A DNA stretch of 64,000 bases, taken from positions 1 to 64,000 of the forward strand of contig NZ_WWCP01000014.1 in assembly GCF_009857505.1 (NCBI RefSeq), read 5' to 3'. The notes under the pieces were generated by a model that saw only the letters and a list, made by a program, of their open reading frames with translations, did no database searches and was not told the DNA's origin. The stretch comes from Duganella lactea. GTDB lineage: Bacteria; Pseudomonadota; Gammaproteobacteria; Burkholderiales; Burkholderiaceae_D. The translations under genes and the position numbers were made by a program. This document shows, in pieces, positions 19,622 through 28,444 of this stretch. Positions within the stretch are counted from its first letter, which is position 1, and every line of letters starts with the position of its first letter.

Positions 19622-21406
19622 ATGCACCCGTCCCTATCGTTCTTAAGCCATTCCCCCGCCGCCCACGCACGCACGGTGCGCCAGTTCGTCGAGTCTTTCT
19701 GGAATGAGGGTTGTCTGCGGGGCGCGGTCGAGCCGGACGGCCGACAATTGCGGCTCGACGGGCTCGATGCGCAGGGACAGTCGCGCCACTACCTGATCGA
19801 CATCGCCCATCGGAGCGGCTTTGACCGCTTGCGGCTGAGCGGAGCGCTGCGCTGTCCCGGCACCGCCACCGACTTGGCCAGCGTGGTGCCGGCGCTGGTG
19901 CGGCATTTGCAGCCGGCGCCGGCGGCGCTGCGCCAGTTCATCGACGAACTGCAGCACACCGCCCTCAACCATGCCTGGTCGATGACCGCCAAGCGCGACG
20001 CCACCCTGAGCTCGCCCTACCCTTGGCAGGAGGCGCAACTGGGTGACGGCCATCCCTACCACCCTTGTTTCCGCTCGCGCATCGGCTTCAGCGTGCAAGA
20101 CAACCTGCGTTACAGCCCCGAATTCGCCCAGGCGTTCGAGCTGATGTGGCTGGCAATTGCCGTTGACGCCAGCGAGACCCACACCGGCGACGGCATCGCG
20201 TATGAAGGCTTGCTGGCCTCGCAACTGGGTCCGGATGAATACCAGCGGCTGCGCGGACAGATCGCCGCCCAAGGCCGGCGGCCGGACGCCTACCGGCTGC
20301 TGCCGGTCCATCCCTGGCATTGGGAACACGCCATCGTCCTGCATTTTTCCGACTGGCTGGCCGACGGCACGCTGCTGCATCTCGGCGCCGGCGGCGACCG
20401 CTGGCTGGCGCAGCAATCGATCCGCTCGTTGAGCAGCCTCGCCGGCGAGCAGCAACACAATCTCAAGCTGCCACTGGCCATCGCCAACAGCTCGGCCGAC
20501 CGTATTCTGTCGGACCACCACGTGCACAACGCGCCCCTCATCTCGCGCTGGCTCGAACGGGTGTGCGACGCCGATCCATTCCTGGCCGGCGGCCGGCGAC
20601 TGGCAATCCTGCCCGAGCCGGCCGGCATCACGGTGGCGGCGTCACGCCAGCGCGACACCGCCTACGGCATGCTGGGCGCTATCTGGCGCCGCTCGCCACA
20701 ATCGGTGCTGCAAATGGGCGAGCGGATTTTTCCGATGACGGCATTGACCACGCTGAGCGCCGACGGCGCCCTGACCATCCAGCCATGGCTCAATCAGCAT
20801 GGCGTCGAGCGTTGGGTGGCGGCGCTGCTGGCGTCCTGCGCGCCGCCGCTGCTACACCTGATGATGGCGCACGGCGTGCTGCTCGAATGTCACGCGCAAA
20901 ACACGCTGCTGATCCTGCGCGACGGCCTGCCGCATCGCATCGCCATGCGCGACCTGCCCGGAGGCCTGCACTACCTGCGCGGTGCCACCGGCGAGGAGCA
21001 GTTGGCGGGCCTGCGCGCCGCACCTTCGTACCGCAATGCCATCAATGCCAGTGCCGGCTTCATGTTCGCCTCAACGACCGAGGCGCGCGATTATCTGATC
21101 GAAGTGCTGTTCTTCATCAACCTGGGCGAATTGGCCTGGCGTTTGCAGCACCACTGCGGCCATCCCGAGACGCTGTTCTGGCGCCAGGCCGCGCGCACCA
21201 TCGCCGATTACCAGGCAAGCATGCCGTCAATGGCGGCACGTCACGCGGAGTTCGATCTGCTCGGCCCGCAGCTACAAATCGAATGCCTGGCGGCACGCCG
21301 CCTGCTCCGCTGGAGCAACCAACAATTGCGCACCGTCCGCAACCCGCTGCATGGCGCGCCGCAGGACAGCGCCGACGGCTATGGCGCCAGGGAAGAGCAA
21401 CGATGA
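19622..21406 (+). CDS. NIS siderophore synthetase, IucA/IucC family
   Basis: ATP-dependent enzyme joining a carboxylic acid such as citrate to an amine or alcohol in siderophore assembly. 594 residues from the ATG at 19622. Family landmarks: GDGHPYHPCFRSRIGF (ATP site), LLPVHPWHWEH, HNLKLPLAIANSSADRIL and HGVLLECHAQNTLL, then RDLPGGLHY. The C-terminal FhuF-like helical part is present (FFINLGELAWRLQHHCG). First gene of a four-gene cassette; its stop overlaps the exporter ATG (ATGA). Confidence 0.9.
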   Translation: MHPSLSFLSHSPAAHARTVRQFVESFWNEGCLRGAVEPDGRQLRLDGLDAQGQSRHYLIDIAHRSGFDRLRLSGALRCPGTATDLASVVPALVRHLQPAPAALRQFIDELQHTALNHAWSMTAKRDATLSSPYPWQEAQLGDGHPYHPCFRSRIGFSVQDNLRYSPEFAQAFELMWLAIAVDASETHTGDGIAYEGLLASQLGPDEYQRLRGQIAAQGRRPDAYRLLPVHPWHWEHAIVLHFSDWLADGTLLHLGAGGDRWLAQQSIRSLSSLAGEQQHNLKLPLAIANSSADRILSDHHVHNAPLISRWLERVCDADPFLAGGRRLAILPEPAGITVAASRQRDTAYGMLGAIWRRSPQSVLQMGERIFPMTALTTLSADGALTIQPWLNQHGVERWVAALLASCAPPLLHLMMAHGVLLECHAQNTLLILRDGLPHRIAMRDLPGGLHYLRGATGEEQLAGLRAAPSYRNAINASAGFMFASTTEARDYLIEVLFFINLGELAWRLQHHCGHPETLFWRQAARTIADYQASMPSMAARHAEFDLLGPQLQIECLAARRLLRWSNQQLRTVRNPLHGAPQDSADGYGAREEQR

Positions 21407-22632
21407 GTATAGCGCCCGCCATCGGCCGCGCCGAGTTGCCAGCGCGCGCCGTGGCCATCACGGTGGCGGGTCACTTCGGCGCCGCCTTCGCGGCACTGTG
21501 CATGCCGCCGTTCTACGCGCAGATTCTGCAATCGAGTTTCAGCGGCCCGGCGCCATCGGCGGCGCTGGCGGGCTGGTACTTCACGCTGCCCACACTCGCC
21601 GCCGCCATCGCCAACCCGGCCTGGGGGCGCCTGGCCGACCGCATCGGCAAGCGCGCCTCGCTAATCCGTGCCCATGCCGGTCTGTGTCTGAGCTTCCTCA
21701 TCACCGGGCTGGCGCGCACCCCGCTCGAATTCGCCGTCGGACTGACGCTGCAAGGCGTGTTGGGCGGCACCTTTGCCGCCTCCAACGCCTTCCTGGCCGA
21801 GCGCCTGCCGGCACCGCGCCTGGCAGCCCTGCTGGGCGTCATGCAGGCCTCGGCGCGCACCGCGCTGTTTGCCGGCCCGGCGCTGATCGGCATCCTCAGC
21901 GGCCACACCGACCTGTTGAACATATTCCTCTACCTGGCGCTGTGCCCCGGACTGGCTTGCGTCGCGCTGTATTTTTTGCCCGACCGTCTGCTGCCCGCGC
22001 GTGGCGCGGCGCACGCCGCAACCATCGACCTCAACCACCGGCCGGCCGCGCCGTCAGCGGCCGAGGCCGACGCCGACGCCATCGCCGCCTGTGGCATGCG
22101 CGCGGCCAGCCTGTATCGGCTGCAGGCCCTGTTTGCGGTCGGCACGGTGCTGTCCTACCCCTACTTCGTTACCGACCTGGCGCGGCGACTGGAGATCGGC
22201 GCGGCCACCGCCGGCCTGCTGTTCGGCCTACCGCACGCGCTGTTCCTGCTGCTGGCGTGGCCGCTGGGACGGCGCCTGCGGGCATCGGGCGCCCGGGTCA
22301 GCCTTGGCCGCTACGCCGCCCTCACCTGCGCCGGCCTGCTGCTGCAGGCGCTGGCCGCTTCGCTGGCGGCCATGGTCGCCGGCCGCATCGTCATGGGCCT
22401 CGGCATGACAGGCGCCTACCTGGCCATCAATACCCTGGCGGCGGCAAGCTCCCACGCCGCACGCGCTGGCAGCCACTTCGGCCGGCTCGAAGGCGCCAAC
22501 AAATGGGGCGCCGTCTGCGCCGGCCTGCTGGCCAGCGTGCTGGCGCCGACGCTCGGCTACGCCGCGCCACTCTGGCTCAGCGCCGCGCTGGTGGCGGCCG
22601 TGTTTATATCGTTGAAATGGAAACTGCTATGA
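21403..22632 (+). CDS. MFS transporter, likely siderophore exporter
   Basis: A 409-residue major facilitator with about 12 predicted membrane helices. The loop between helices 2 and 3 has the family motif (GRLADRIGKRASLI), and a charged loop lies near the middle (about residues 195-230). It overlaps both neighbours by four bases (ATGA at each end), so it is translationally tied to the two siderophore synthetases. The position points to export of the finished siderophore across the inner membrane, as with other MFS genes in NIS clusters. Confidence 0.85.
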   Translation: MSIAPAIGRAELPARAVAITVAGHFGAAFAALCMPPFYAQILQSSFSGPAPSAALAGWYFTLPTLAAAIANPAWGRLADRIGKRASLIRAHAGLCLSFLITGLARTPLEFAVGLTLQGVLGGTFAASNAFLAERLPAPRLAALLGVMQASARTALFAGPALIGILSGHTDLLNIFLYLALCPGLACVALYFLPDRLLPARGAAHAATIDLNHRPAAPSAAEADADAIAACGMRAASLYRLQALFAVGTVLSYPYFVTDLARRLEIGAATAGLLFGLPHALFLLLAWPLGRRLRASGARVSLGRYAALTCAGLLLQALAASLAAMVAGRIVMGLGMTGAYLAINTLAAASSHAARAGSHFGRLEGANKWGAVCAGLLASVLAPTLGYAAPLWLSAALVAAVFISLKWKLL

Positions 22633-24467
22633 ACCTCCCGCTGTCCGCCAGCCATCTGCGGCCCGACCCGGCGCAAGCGCCGCGCTTCGCTGAACAACAA
22701 CACAGCCGCCTCCTGATCAATTGCTATGCGCGCGAAGTGGCGATGCAGGAGCACACGCTGGCGGTGCTGCCGGCGCCGCGCGGCGTCGGCCATCCCGCCA
22801 TGCCGCCCAACCATCGCGGCCAGGTGCTGGAGATCGCGCTGCCGCGCGTCGACAGCCGCCTGTGCGTCGGCGTGCTGCATGTGTCGTCCACCGCCAATTT
22901 CGACTACACCACCGACGTCTATTTGCGCAGCGGCGACCAGGCCTGGCGCCAGGCCGGCTGGCAGGATGTGGCGCGGCTGATCATCGAAGACCTGTCACGC
23001 CGGGCCGACACCCCGTTCAACAACGAATTGATGCAGCAGATCGGCGACAGCATCGCCACCATGAGCGATGTACTGGAACGTCATCCGGCCACGCCACGGA
23101 CGCCCGGCCAACGGTCCCTGACGCCTTTGCAAACCTACATCGACAGTGAACAGGGACTGCTCACCGGCCACCCCTTCCATCCGGCGCCGAAAAGCCGCGC
23201 CGACTGGTCGCCGGCCGAGCAGCGCGTCTACTCGCCCGAACACAAGGCCAGCATGCGCCTGCACTACCTGCAGGTTCCGCAGCAGTGGCTGCACAGCGAT
23301 AGCGTTAGCAACGGCGTCGGTGACGACGGCCTGCAAGGCCTGCAGGGGGCCGGTCTGCGACCCGATGCCGGCACCGTGATCGTGCCGCTGCACCCCTGGC
23401 AGGCTGGCTGGATGCGGCGCCAACCGCGCATTGCGGCGGCGTTGCGCAGCGGCGCGATGCGCGACCTCGGCGTTCTCGGTCGTCCCTTCCACAGCACCGC
23501 CTCGGTGCGCACCCTGCTGGCGGAGGACGCCGCCTCGTTCATCAAACTGTCGCTTAATATGCGGATCACCAACTGTATCCGCAACAACGCCCGCCACGAA
23601 CTGCAAAGCGCGCTGACCGGCACCCGGCTGTACCGCCGCCTGCGCGACGATATGCGCACGCGCTTCCCCGGCTTCCACGTTCTGGAAGAACGCGCCTATG
23701 TCACCGTCAACATGCCCGGCGCCGACGCCGAAATAGACGACGGATTCGGCGTGCTGCTGCGCGAGGGAGTGGCCGGAATCCTGAGCCAGCAGGTACAACC
23801 GGTGGTCTGTGCCGCCTTGTTCGGCAACGGTGCCCACGGCCGGCAGCGCGTGTTCGCGCTGATCGAGCGCTATGCGCTGCATAACGGCCTGGGACTCGAG
23901 CAGGCCGCGCGCGCCTGGTTTGCGCGCTATGCCCTGGCGGCCGTTCATCCGACGCTGTACCTGCTGTTTGAACACGGCGTGGCGTTCGAGCCCCATATGC
24001 AAAACACCCTGGTCGGACTGGACGCCCAGGGCGCGCCGACCAGCTTTATCGTGCGCGATCTGGAGTTGACGCGCCTGGCTCCGCGCGCCCACCATCTGGC
24101 GCAGGCCATGACGCTGGAGCCGGCCACGCTGGCGGCGCTGTGCTGCAGCGACGAGCGGGCCTGGGTCCGCATCGGCTACTGCCTGTTTGTGAACAATCTG
24201 TGCGAGGTGATCACCACCATCGCCAACGGCAACCACAGCTTGTATCTCGGTCTGTGGGGGGTGCTGCGCGATACGCTGCAGGACTACCTCGCACAATTTC
24301 CCCATCCGTCCGCCAGCCGCCGCATTCAAGGGCTGCTGGCGGGCGAACCCTTGCCGGCCAAAGGCAATCTGCTGACGCGCTTCCTGCGCCAGGCCGATCG
24401 CCAGGCCAGCTATCTGCCCCTGTATCACCCGCTGGGCGTGGTCAATAGCGCCGCGGCTTCCTTATAA
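22629..24467 (+). CDS. second NIS siderophore synthetase, IucA/IucC family
   Basis: A 612-residue partner enzyme of the first synthetase. The ATG at 22629 overlaps the MFS stop. Landmarks: LTGHPFHPAPKSR, TVIVPLHPWQAGWM, SFIKLSLNMRITNCIRNN, HGVAFEPHMQNTL and RDLELTRLAP. It is clearly related to, but not a recent copy of, the first synthetase. Two synthetases normally mean two amide or ester bonds made one after the other, as in staphyloferrin A. Which substrates are used cannot be read from the sequence. Confidence 0.9.
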   Translation: MNLPLSASHLRPDPAQAPRFAEQQHSRLLINCYAREVAMQEHTLAVLPAPRGVGHPAMPPNHRGQVLEIALPRVDSRLCVGVLHVSSTANFDYTTDVYLRSGDQAWRQAGWQDVARLIIEDLSRRADTPFNNELMQQIGDSIATMSDVLERHPATPRTPGQRSLTPLQTYIDSEQGLLTGHPFHPAPKSRADWSPAEQRVYSPEHKASMRLHYLQVPQQWLHSDSVSNGVGDDGLQGLQGAGLRPDAGTVIVPLHPWQAGWMRRQPRIAAALRSGAMRDLGVLGRPFHSTASVRTLLAEDAASFIKLSLNMRITNCIRNNARHELQSALTGTRLYRRLRDDMRTRFPGFHVLEERAYVTVNMPGADAEIDDGFGVLLREGVAGILSQQVQPVVCAALFGNGAHGRQRVFALIERYALHNGLGLEQAARAWFARYALAAVHPTLYLLFEHGVAFEPHMQNTLVGLDAQGAPTSFIVRDLELTRLAPRAHHLAQAMTLEPATLAALCCSDERAWVRIGYCLFVNNLCEVITTIANGNHSLYLGLWGVLRDTLQDYLAQFPHPSASRRIQGLLAGEPLPAKGNLLTRFLRQADRQASYLPLYHPLGVVNSAAASL

Positions 24468-24486
24468 AACCAACGATATCCTCCAT

Positions 24487-26544
24487 ATGATCACTATCTA
24501 TCCAAGACTCAAACCCCTGCCACTGCTGCTGACAGGTCTGTTTTTCCTGCAGGCCGGCCATGCACAAGAGACGCAAACCCTGCAGCAGGTGACGGTGACC
24601 GGCAGCGCCGACGGCGCCGCCGTCAGCGCCAGCGGCACCAAGACCCAGGGCGGCGTGCTCGATGCGCCACAATCGGTCAGCGTGGTGACCCAGGAGAGCC
24701 TGCGCAACCGCTCGGCCCTGACCAGCAAGGATGCGCTGGACTACGTCAGCAGCGTGGTGGCCGGCCAGGGTGAAGGCCGACGCGACGAGTTTTACATCCG
24801 CGGCTTCTACTCGCTGCGTGACACCACCCTCGATGGCGTGCGCGACGACACCTTGTACTCGCGCGATCTGGCCACGGTGGAGCAGATCGAAGTAATCAAG
24901 GGCGCGGCGGCGGCGCTGTACGGACGCGGCTCTGCCGGCGGCATCATCAACCGGGTCAGCAAACAGCCACGCGCCAGGCAGGAAACCGAAATCACCGCGA
25001 CGCTCGGCGCGGACCATGAACGGCGCGTCAGCGTGGACGCCGGTGGCGCCGTGAATGAACAACTGAACGCGCGCCTGATCGCGGTCTACGACAAAGGCGA
25101 CAGCTACCGCGACGTGGTCGAACACACCCGCAAGCTGCTGGCGCCGTCGGTGAAATGGGCGCTGACGCCGGACACCTCGCTGCTGCTGCAGGCCGAGGTG
25201 CAGCGCGAAGACCGCACCCCGGACCGCGGCGTGCCGTCGCTGAACGGACGTCCGGTCGATGTCGACCCGTCCACCTTCTACGGCGAGAAATACGACTACA
25301 CCAGCACCGACAGCGACATGGGCAAGGCCAAACTGGAGCACCGCTTCAACGATCGGCTCAAGCTCGCCAACACGCTGCAATACAGCCGCACCGACCTCGA
25401 AGGCGTCAACACCCGGAATCGCCGTGTCAACGCCAACGGCACGGTGTCGCGCCAGGTCACCTTCTTCCCGCAAAAGCAGCGCAACCTGATCAACCAGACC
25501 GAATTGACCTATACCGGCAACGGCCACGCGGTGCTGGTCGGCCTCGAGTTATCGGAACAAAAGCGTGACATGGTCACCGCGCAAACCGGCATCGCCTTCC
25601 CGGTCGACCTGTTCGCGCCACAGCATGTGCTGCCGATGCCGCAACTGAGCGCCCTGCCAGTCTCGCTGAACAACAGCTTTGTCGCCAAGACCGCGGCGCT
25701 GTATGTGCAGGACCAGATCGACCTGGCGCCGCGGTGGAAGGCGCTGGCGGGCCTGCGTTTCGACCGTTTCCAACAGGAGCAGACCAACCATCTGACCAAC
25801 GTGTTCAGCGAGCGCACCGACAACCAAGTCTCGCCGCGCGCGGGTCTGGTATACCAGCCAGTCGACGGCCAGTCCTGGTATGTGAATGTGGGTCGCTCCT
25901 TCTCGCCCGGCGGTGGCGACCTGCTCTACACCGGCAACACCGCGCTATCGCAGGTTAAGCCCTTGCAAACCGATTTGCAGGAGGTCGGTTACAAGCAGGA
26001 CTGGATGGGCGGGCGCTTCTTCACCACCGCCTCGCTGTTCCGCATCGAGCAGCGCAACCAGCTGACGCTGGACCCCACCGATCCGGCCGGCCTGCGCCAG
26101 CTACAGGTGGGCAAACAGCGCAACCAGGGCGTGGAGCTTGAACTGCAAGGCACCTTGTGGCGGGGTGGCCGCATCAACGCCGCCTATACCTACAACGACG
26201 CGCGCGTCGTCGCCTCGAACGATGTCCCGAACGGCAACCGCGCCGAAATGACCGCCCGCCACCGCGCCAGTCTCTGGATCGACCAGGTGATCGATCAGTC
26301 GTGGAGCGCCGGGCTGGGCGTACTGCTCAACAGCAACCAGTTCGCGCTGTCCGACAACACCGTGCGCCTGCCGGGCTATGGCCGCGTCGACGCCGCGCTG
26401 ACCTACCGCCACAAGCGGTTCGATGTGCGCTTCAAGGTGAACAACATCGGCGATGCCCGTTTCTACGAATCGGCCATCAACAACGTCCAGATCCAGCCAG
26501 GGGCGCCGCGCAGCGCCAGCGTAACGGTCAGCACGCGCTTCTGA
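24487..26544 (+). CDS. TonB-dependent siderophore receptor
   Basis: Outer-membrane receptor, 685 residues. Signal peptide ends near residue 26 (LQAGHA), followed directly by the TonB box region and plug domain (LQQVTVTGS, DAPQSVSVVTQESLRNR, YIRGFYSLRDTTLDGVRDD, IEVIKGAAAALYGRGSAGG). The 22-strand barrel ends with the usual terminal Phe (VTVSTRF). It lies 20 bases after the second synthetase and completes the cassette; its likely ligand is the siderophore made by the two upstream enzymes. No N-terminal signalling extension is seen, so no FecI/FecR-type control. Confidence 0.92.
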   Translation: MITIYPRLKPLPLLLTGLFFLQAGHAQETQTLQQVTVTGSADGAAVSASGTKTQGGVLDAPQSVSVVTQESLRNRSALTSKDALDYVSSVVAGQGEGRRDEFYIRGFYSLRDTTLDGVRDDTLYSRDLATVEQIEVIKGAAAALYGRGSAGGIINRVSKQPRARQETEITATLGADHERRVSVDAGGAVNEQLNARLIAVYDKGDSYRDVVEHTRKLLAPSVKWALTPDTSLLLQAEVQREDRTPDRGVPSLNGRPVDVDPSTFYGEKYDYTSTDSDMGKAKLEHRFNDRLKLANTLQYSRTDLEGVNTRNRRVNANGTVSRQVTFFPQKQRNLINQTELTYTGNGHAVLVGLELSEQKRDMVTAQTGIAFPVDLFAPQHVLPMPQLSALPVSLNNSFVAKTAALYVQDQIDLAPRWKALAGLRFDRFQQEQTNHLTNVFSERTDNQVSPRAGLVYQPVDGQSWYVNVGRSFSPGGGDLLYTGNTALSQVKPLQTDLQEVGYKQDWMGGRFFTTASLFRIEQRNQLTLDPTDPAGLRQLQVGKQRNQGVELELQGTLWRGGRINAAYTYNDARVVASNDVPNGNRAEMTARHRASLWIDQVIDQSWSAGLGVLLNSNQFALSDNTVRLPGYGRVDAALTYRHKRFDVRFKVNNIGDARFYESAINNVQIQPGAPRSASVTVSTRF

Positions 26545-26592
26545 AGCCGGCTATTCGGCATCCGGCTGGCGTAGGGACGCGCCAGCTGCAAC

Positions 26593-26691
26593 GCCGACCA
26601 GTACATACTTCACCTGATCGAGCGGCGGCGCGAACGCCGCGAACATCCGCTACTCGGTCGGCAAACACTGATCCTGCGCCAGTTGTGGCAT
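26593..26691 (-). pseudogene. fragment of a second uracil-DNA glycosylase-like gene
   Basis: The translated minus strand reads QLAQDQCLPTE, stop, RMFAAFAPPL, DQVKYVLVG. Aligned with residues 37-69 of the intact gene at 18653-19429, 24 of 33 positions are identical, and the stop is a CAG-to-TAG change at Q50. Similarity ends abruptly at VLVG, just before the altered active-site motif. No start, no other domain. The rest of the 26545-26749 gap contains no gene. Confidence 0.85.
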
Positions 26692-26749
26692 TTTCCGATC
26701 GGAAAGTGTTAAGATAATTTCCCAGTATATGTCTGATTCCGGGGAATAA

Positions 26750-27799
26750 ATGGGCCGTATCTGCTGGATTGCCGCCGCCGTGCTGATGCTGTCGCTGGGC
26801 GCCGCCGCGCAAACACCCGCGCCGCCGGTGCTGGACGAGGCGCTGGACGCGCCCACCCGCGCCCACATCATCAATGAGTTTGCGCGCCGGCTGACGGAAT
26901 TGCATGTGGACGGTCCGCGCGCCAAGGCGGCGGCCGACGACCTGCGCCAGCGTCTGGCACGCGGCGAGTACGAAGACCAGTTGACGGCGCGTGCGATGGC
27001 GGCCCGCGTCACCCGCGATGTGGCGGCGATCACGGCGGACCGTCACACCTATCTGGAATTCGTGCCTTACGATCTGGCCGACGAGCGCCAGCGCCCGCCA
27101 GCCCCCGCCGCGGCGACCGACAATTACGGCTTCCGCAAGTTCGAGCTGCTGGACGACAATATCGGCTATCTCAGAATCACCCGCTTCGCGCCGCTGGATC
27201 GCGGCGCGCTGGACATGGCCGCCCGCTTCATGGACCAGGCCGCCGACAGCCCGGCGCTGATCATCGACCTGCGCGACGCCGGCGGCGACAGCCAGGACAT
27301 GGCGGCGCTGCTGGCGAGCTATCTGCTGGTGGACCAGCGTAGCTGGTTCTTCCGCGACAATCAAATCCATCTGCACGACCAGATCGACCGTTCCGGCCGC
27401 GTGGTGAAGGAATACTGGACCTGGGGCACCGTGCCCGGCAAACGTTTCGGCGGCGACAAGCCGCTGTACCTGCTGGTCAACGAGCGCACCGGCGGTGCAG
27501 CCGAAGCCTTCGCCTACGATTTACAACAGTACGTGAAACGCGCCGTGGTGGTCGGCGCGCCGACGATGGGCGATGCGCGCGTTGGCGCCAAGCAGCGCAT
27601 CTCGCGCCAGTTGCAGACCTCGGTGGCGATCACACGCGCCAGCAACGTGATCACCCGCGACAACTGGGAGGGCGGCGGCGTGCAGCCTGACCGCATGGTG
27701 CCGCCAGCCAGCGCGCGGGACACGGCGCTGGCGATGGCGCGGGCGGCGATCCGGAGCGCGGGTTCGCCGCCTCAGACCTCGCGGTCCGAGCTGCGCTGA
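26750..27799 (+). CDS. S41-family peptidase homologue lacking the catalytic serine
   Basis: A 349-residue exported protein: signal peptide to about residue 20, an S41 N-terminal helical domain (about 28-105, with DVAAITADRHTYLEF), and a tail-protease-like catalytic domain (NIGYLRITRFAPLD, ALIIDLRDAGGDSQDMAALLASYL). The nucleophile motif, TFSAAEEFAYNL or TGSAAEEF in relatives, is TGGAAEAFAYDL here (residues 247-258), so Gly249 replaces the serine and the GxTTGGGA loop is GAPTMGDA. It is probably not a peptidase and may bind peptides instead. No close operon partner. Confidence 0.75.
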   Translation: MGRICWIAAAVLMLSLGAAAQTPAPPVLDEALDAPTRAHIINEFARRLTELHVDGPRAKAAADDLRQRLARGEYEDQLTARAMAARVTRDVAAITADRHTYLEFVPYDLADERQRPPAPAAATDNYGFRKFELLDDNIGYLRITRFAPLDRGALDMAARFMDQAADSPALIIDLRDAGGDSQDMAALLASYLLVDQRSWFFRDNQIHLHDQIDRSGRVVKEYWTWGTVPGKRFGGDKPLYLLVNERTGGAAEAFAYDLQQYVKRAVVVGAPTMGDARVGAKQRISRQLQTSVAITRASNVITRDNWEGGGVQPDRMVPPASARDTALAMARAAIRSAGSPPQTSRSELR

Positions 27800-28444
27800 T
27801 TACTCGGCGTCCGGCTGCTGGGATGGATGGGCTTGCTGGAAGGCGGGCAGTTCGGCGCAGGCGGCGTGGATGCGCATGATGGCCGGGTATGGCGCCATGT
27901 CGATACCAAACCGCTGGGCGCCGAAGACTTGTGGCACCAGGCAGCAATCGGCCAGCGTGGGCGTGTCGCCGTGGCTGTAGCAGCCGGTGCGCGAATCATC
28001 GGCCAGCAAGCTCTCCAGCGCCGACAAGCCGGTGCGCAGCCAGTGCTGCTGCCAGCCGAGCTTGACCTCTTCCGTCACACCCAGTGGCCCCGTCAGATGT
28101 TTCAGCACGCGCAGATTGCCCAGTGGATGCGTGTCGGCGGCAACGGTCAGCGCCAGCGCGCGGACGCGGGCACGCTGCATCGGCGTGGCCGGCAGCAACG
28201 GCGGTTGCGGGTACGTCTCTTCCAGATATTCGATGATGGCCAGCGATTGGCCGATCACGTTGCCGTCAACTTCCAGCGCCGGCACCAGACCAGCCGGGTT
28301 GATGGCGCGGTAGGCGTCGCCCAGCTGCTCGCCACCGTTGCGCAACAAATGCACCGGCGCGGCGTCGTAGGCGATGCCCTTCAGGGCGAGCGCGATGCGC
28401 ACGCGGTACGCGGCCGAACTGCGAAAGTAGGTGTAAAGTTTCAT
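27800..28444 (-). CDS. maiA: maleylacetoacetate isomerase
   Basis: Zeta-class glutathione transferase that converts maleylacetoacetate (or maleylpyruvate) to the fumaryl form, using glutathione. 214 residues with the N-terminal YFRSSAAYRVRIALALKG motif carrying the glutathione serines, NPAGLVPALEVDG, and the C-terminal all-helical domain. Its ATG overlaps the FAH-family stop by one base (TGATG). It is the third gene of a VOC-FAH-MaiA operon for breakdown of an aromatic ring. Confidence 0.88.
   Translation of the reverse strand: MKLYTYFRSSAAYRVRIALALKGIAYDAAPVHLLRNGGEQLGDAYRAINPAGLVPALEVDGNVIGQSLAIIEYLEETYPQPPLLPATPMQRARVRALALTVAADTHPLGNLRVLKHLTGPLGVTEEVKLGWQQHWLRTGLSALESLLADDSRTGCYSHGDTPTLADCCLVPQVFGAQRFGIDMAPYPAIMRIHAACAELPAFQQAHPSQQPDAE

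Noticed and set aside
22995..24428. 477-codon open frame on the minus strand
   Set aside because: Antisense of the second siderophore synthetase; Gln/Arg/Gly-rich and without motifs.
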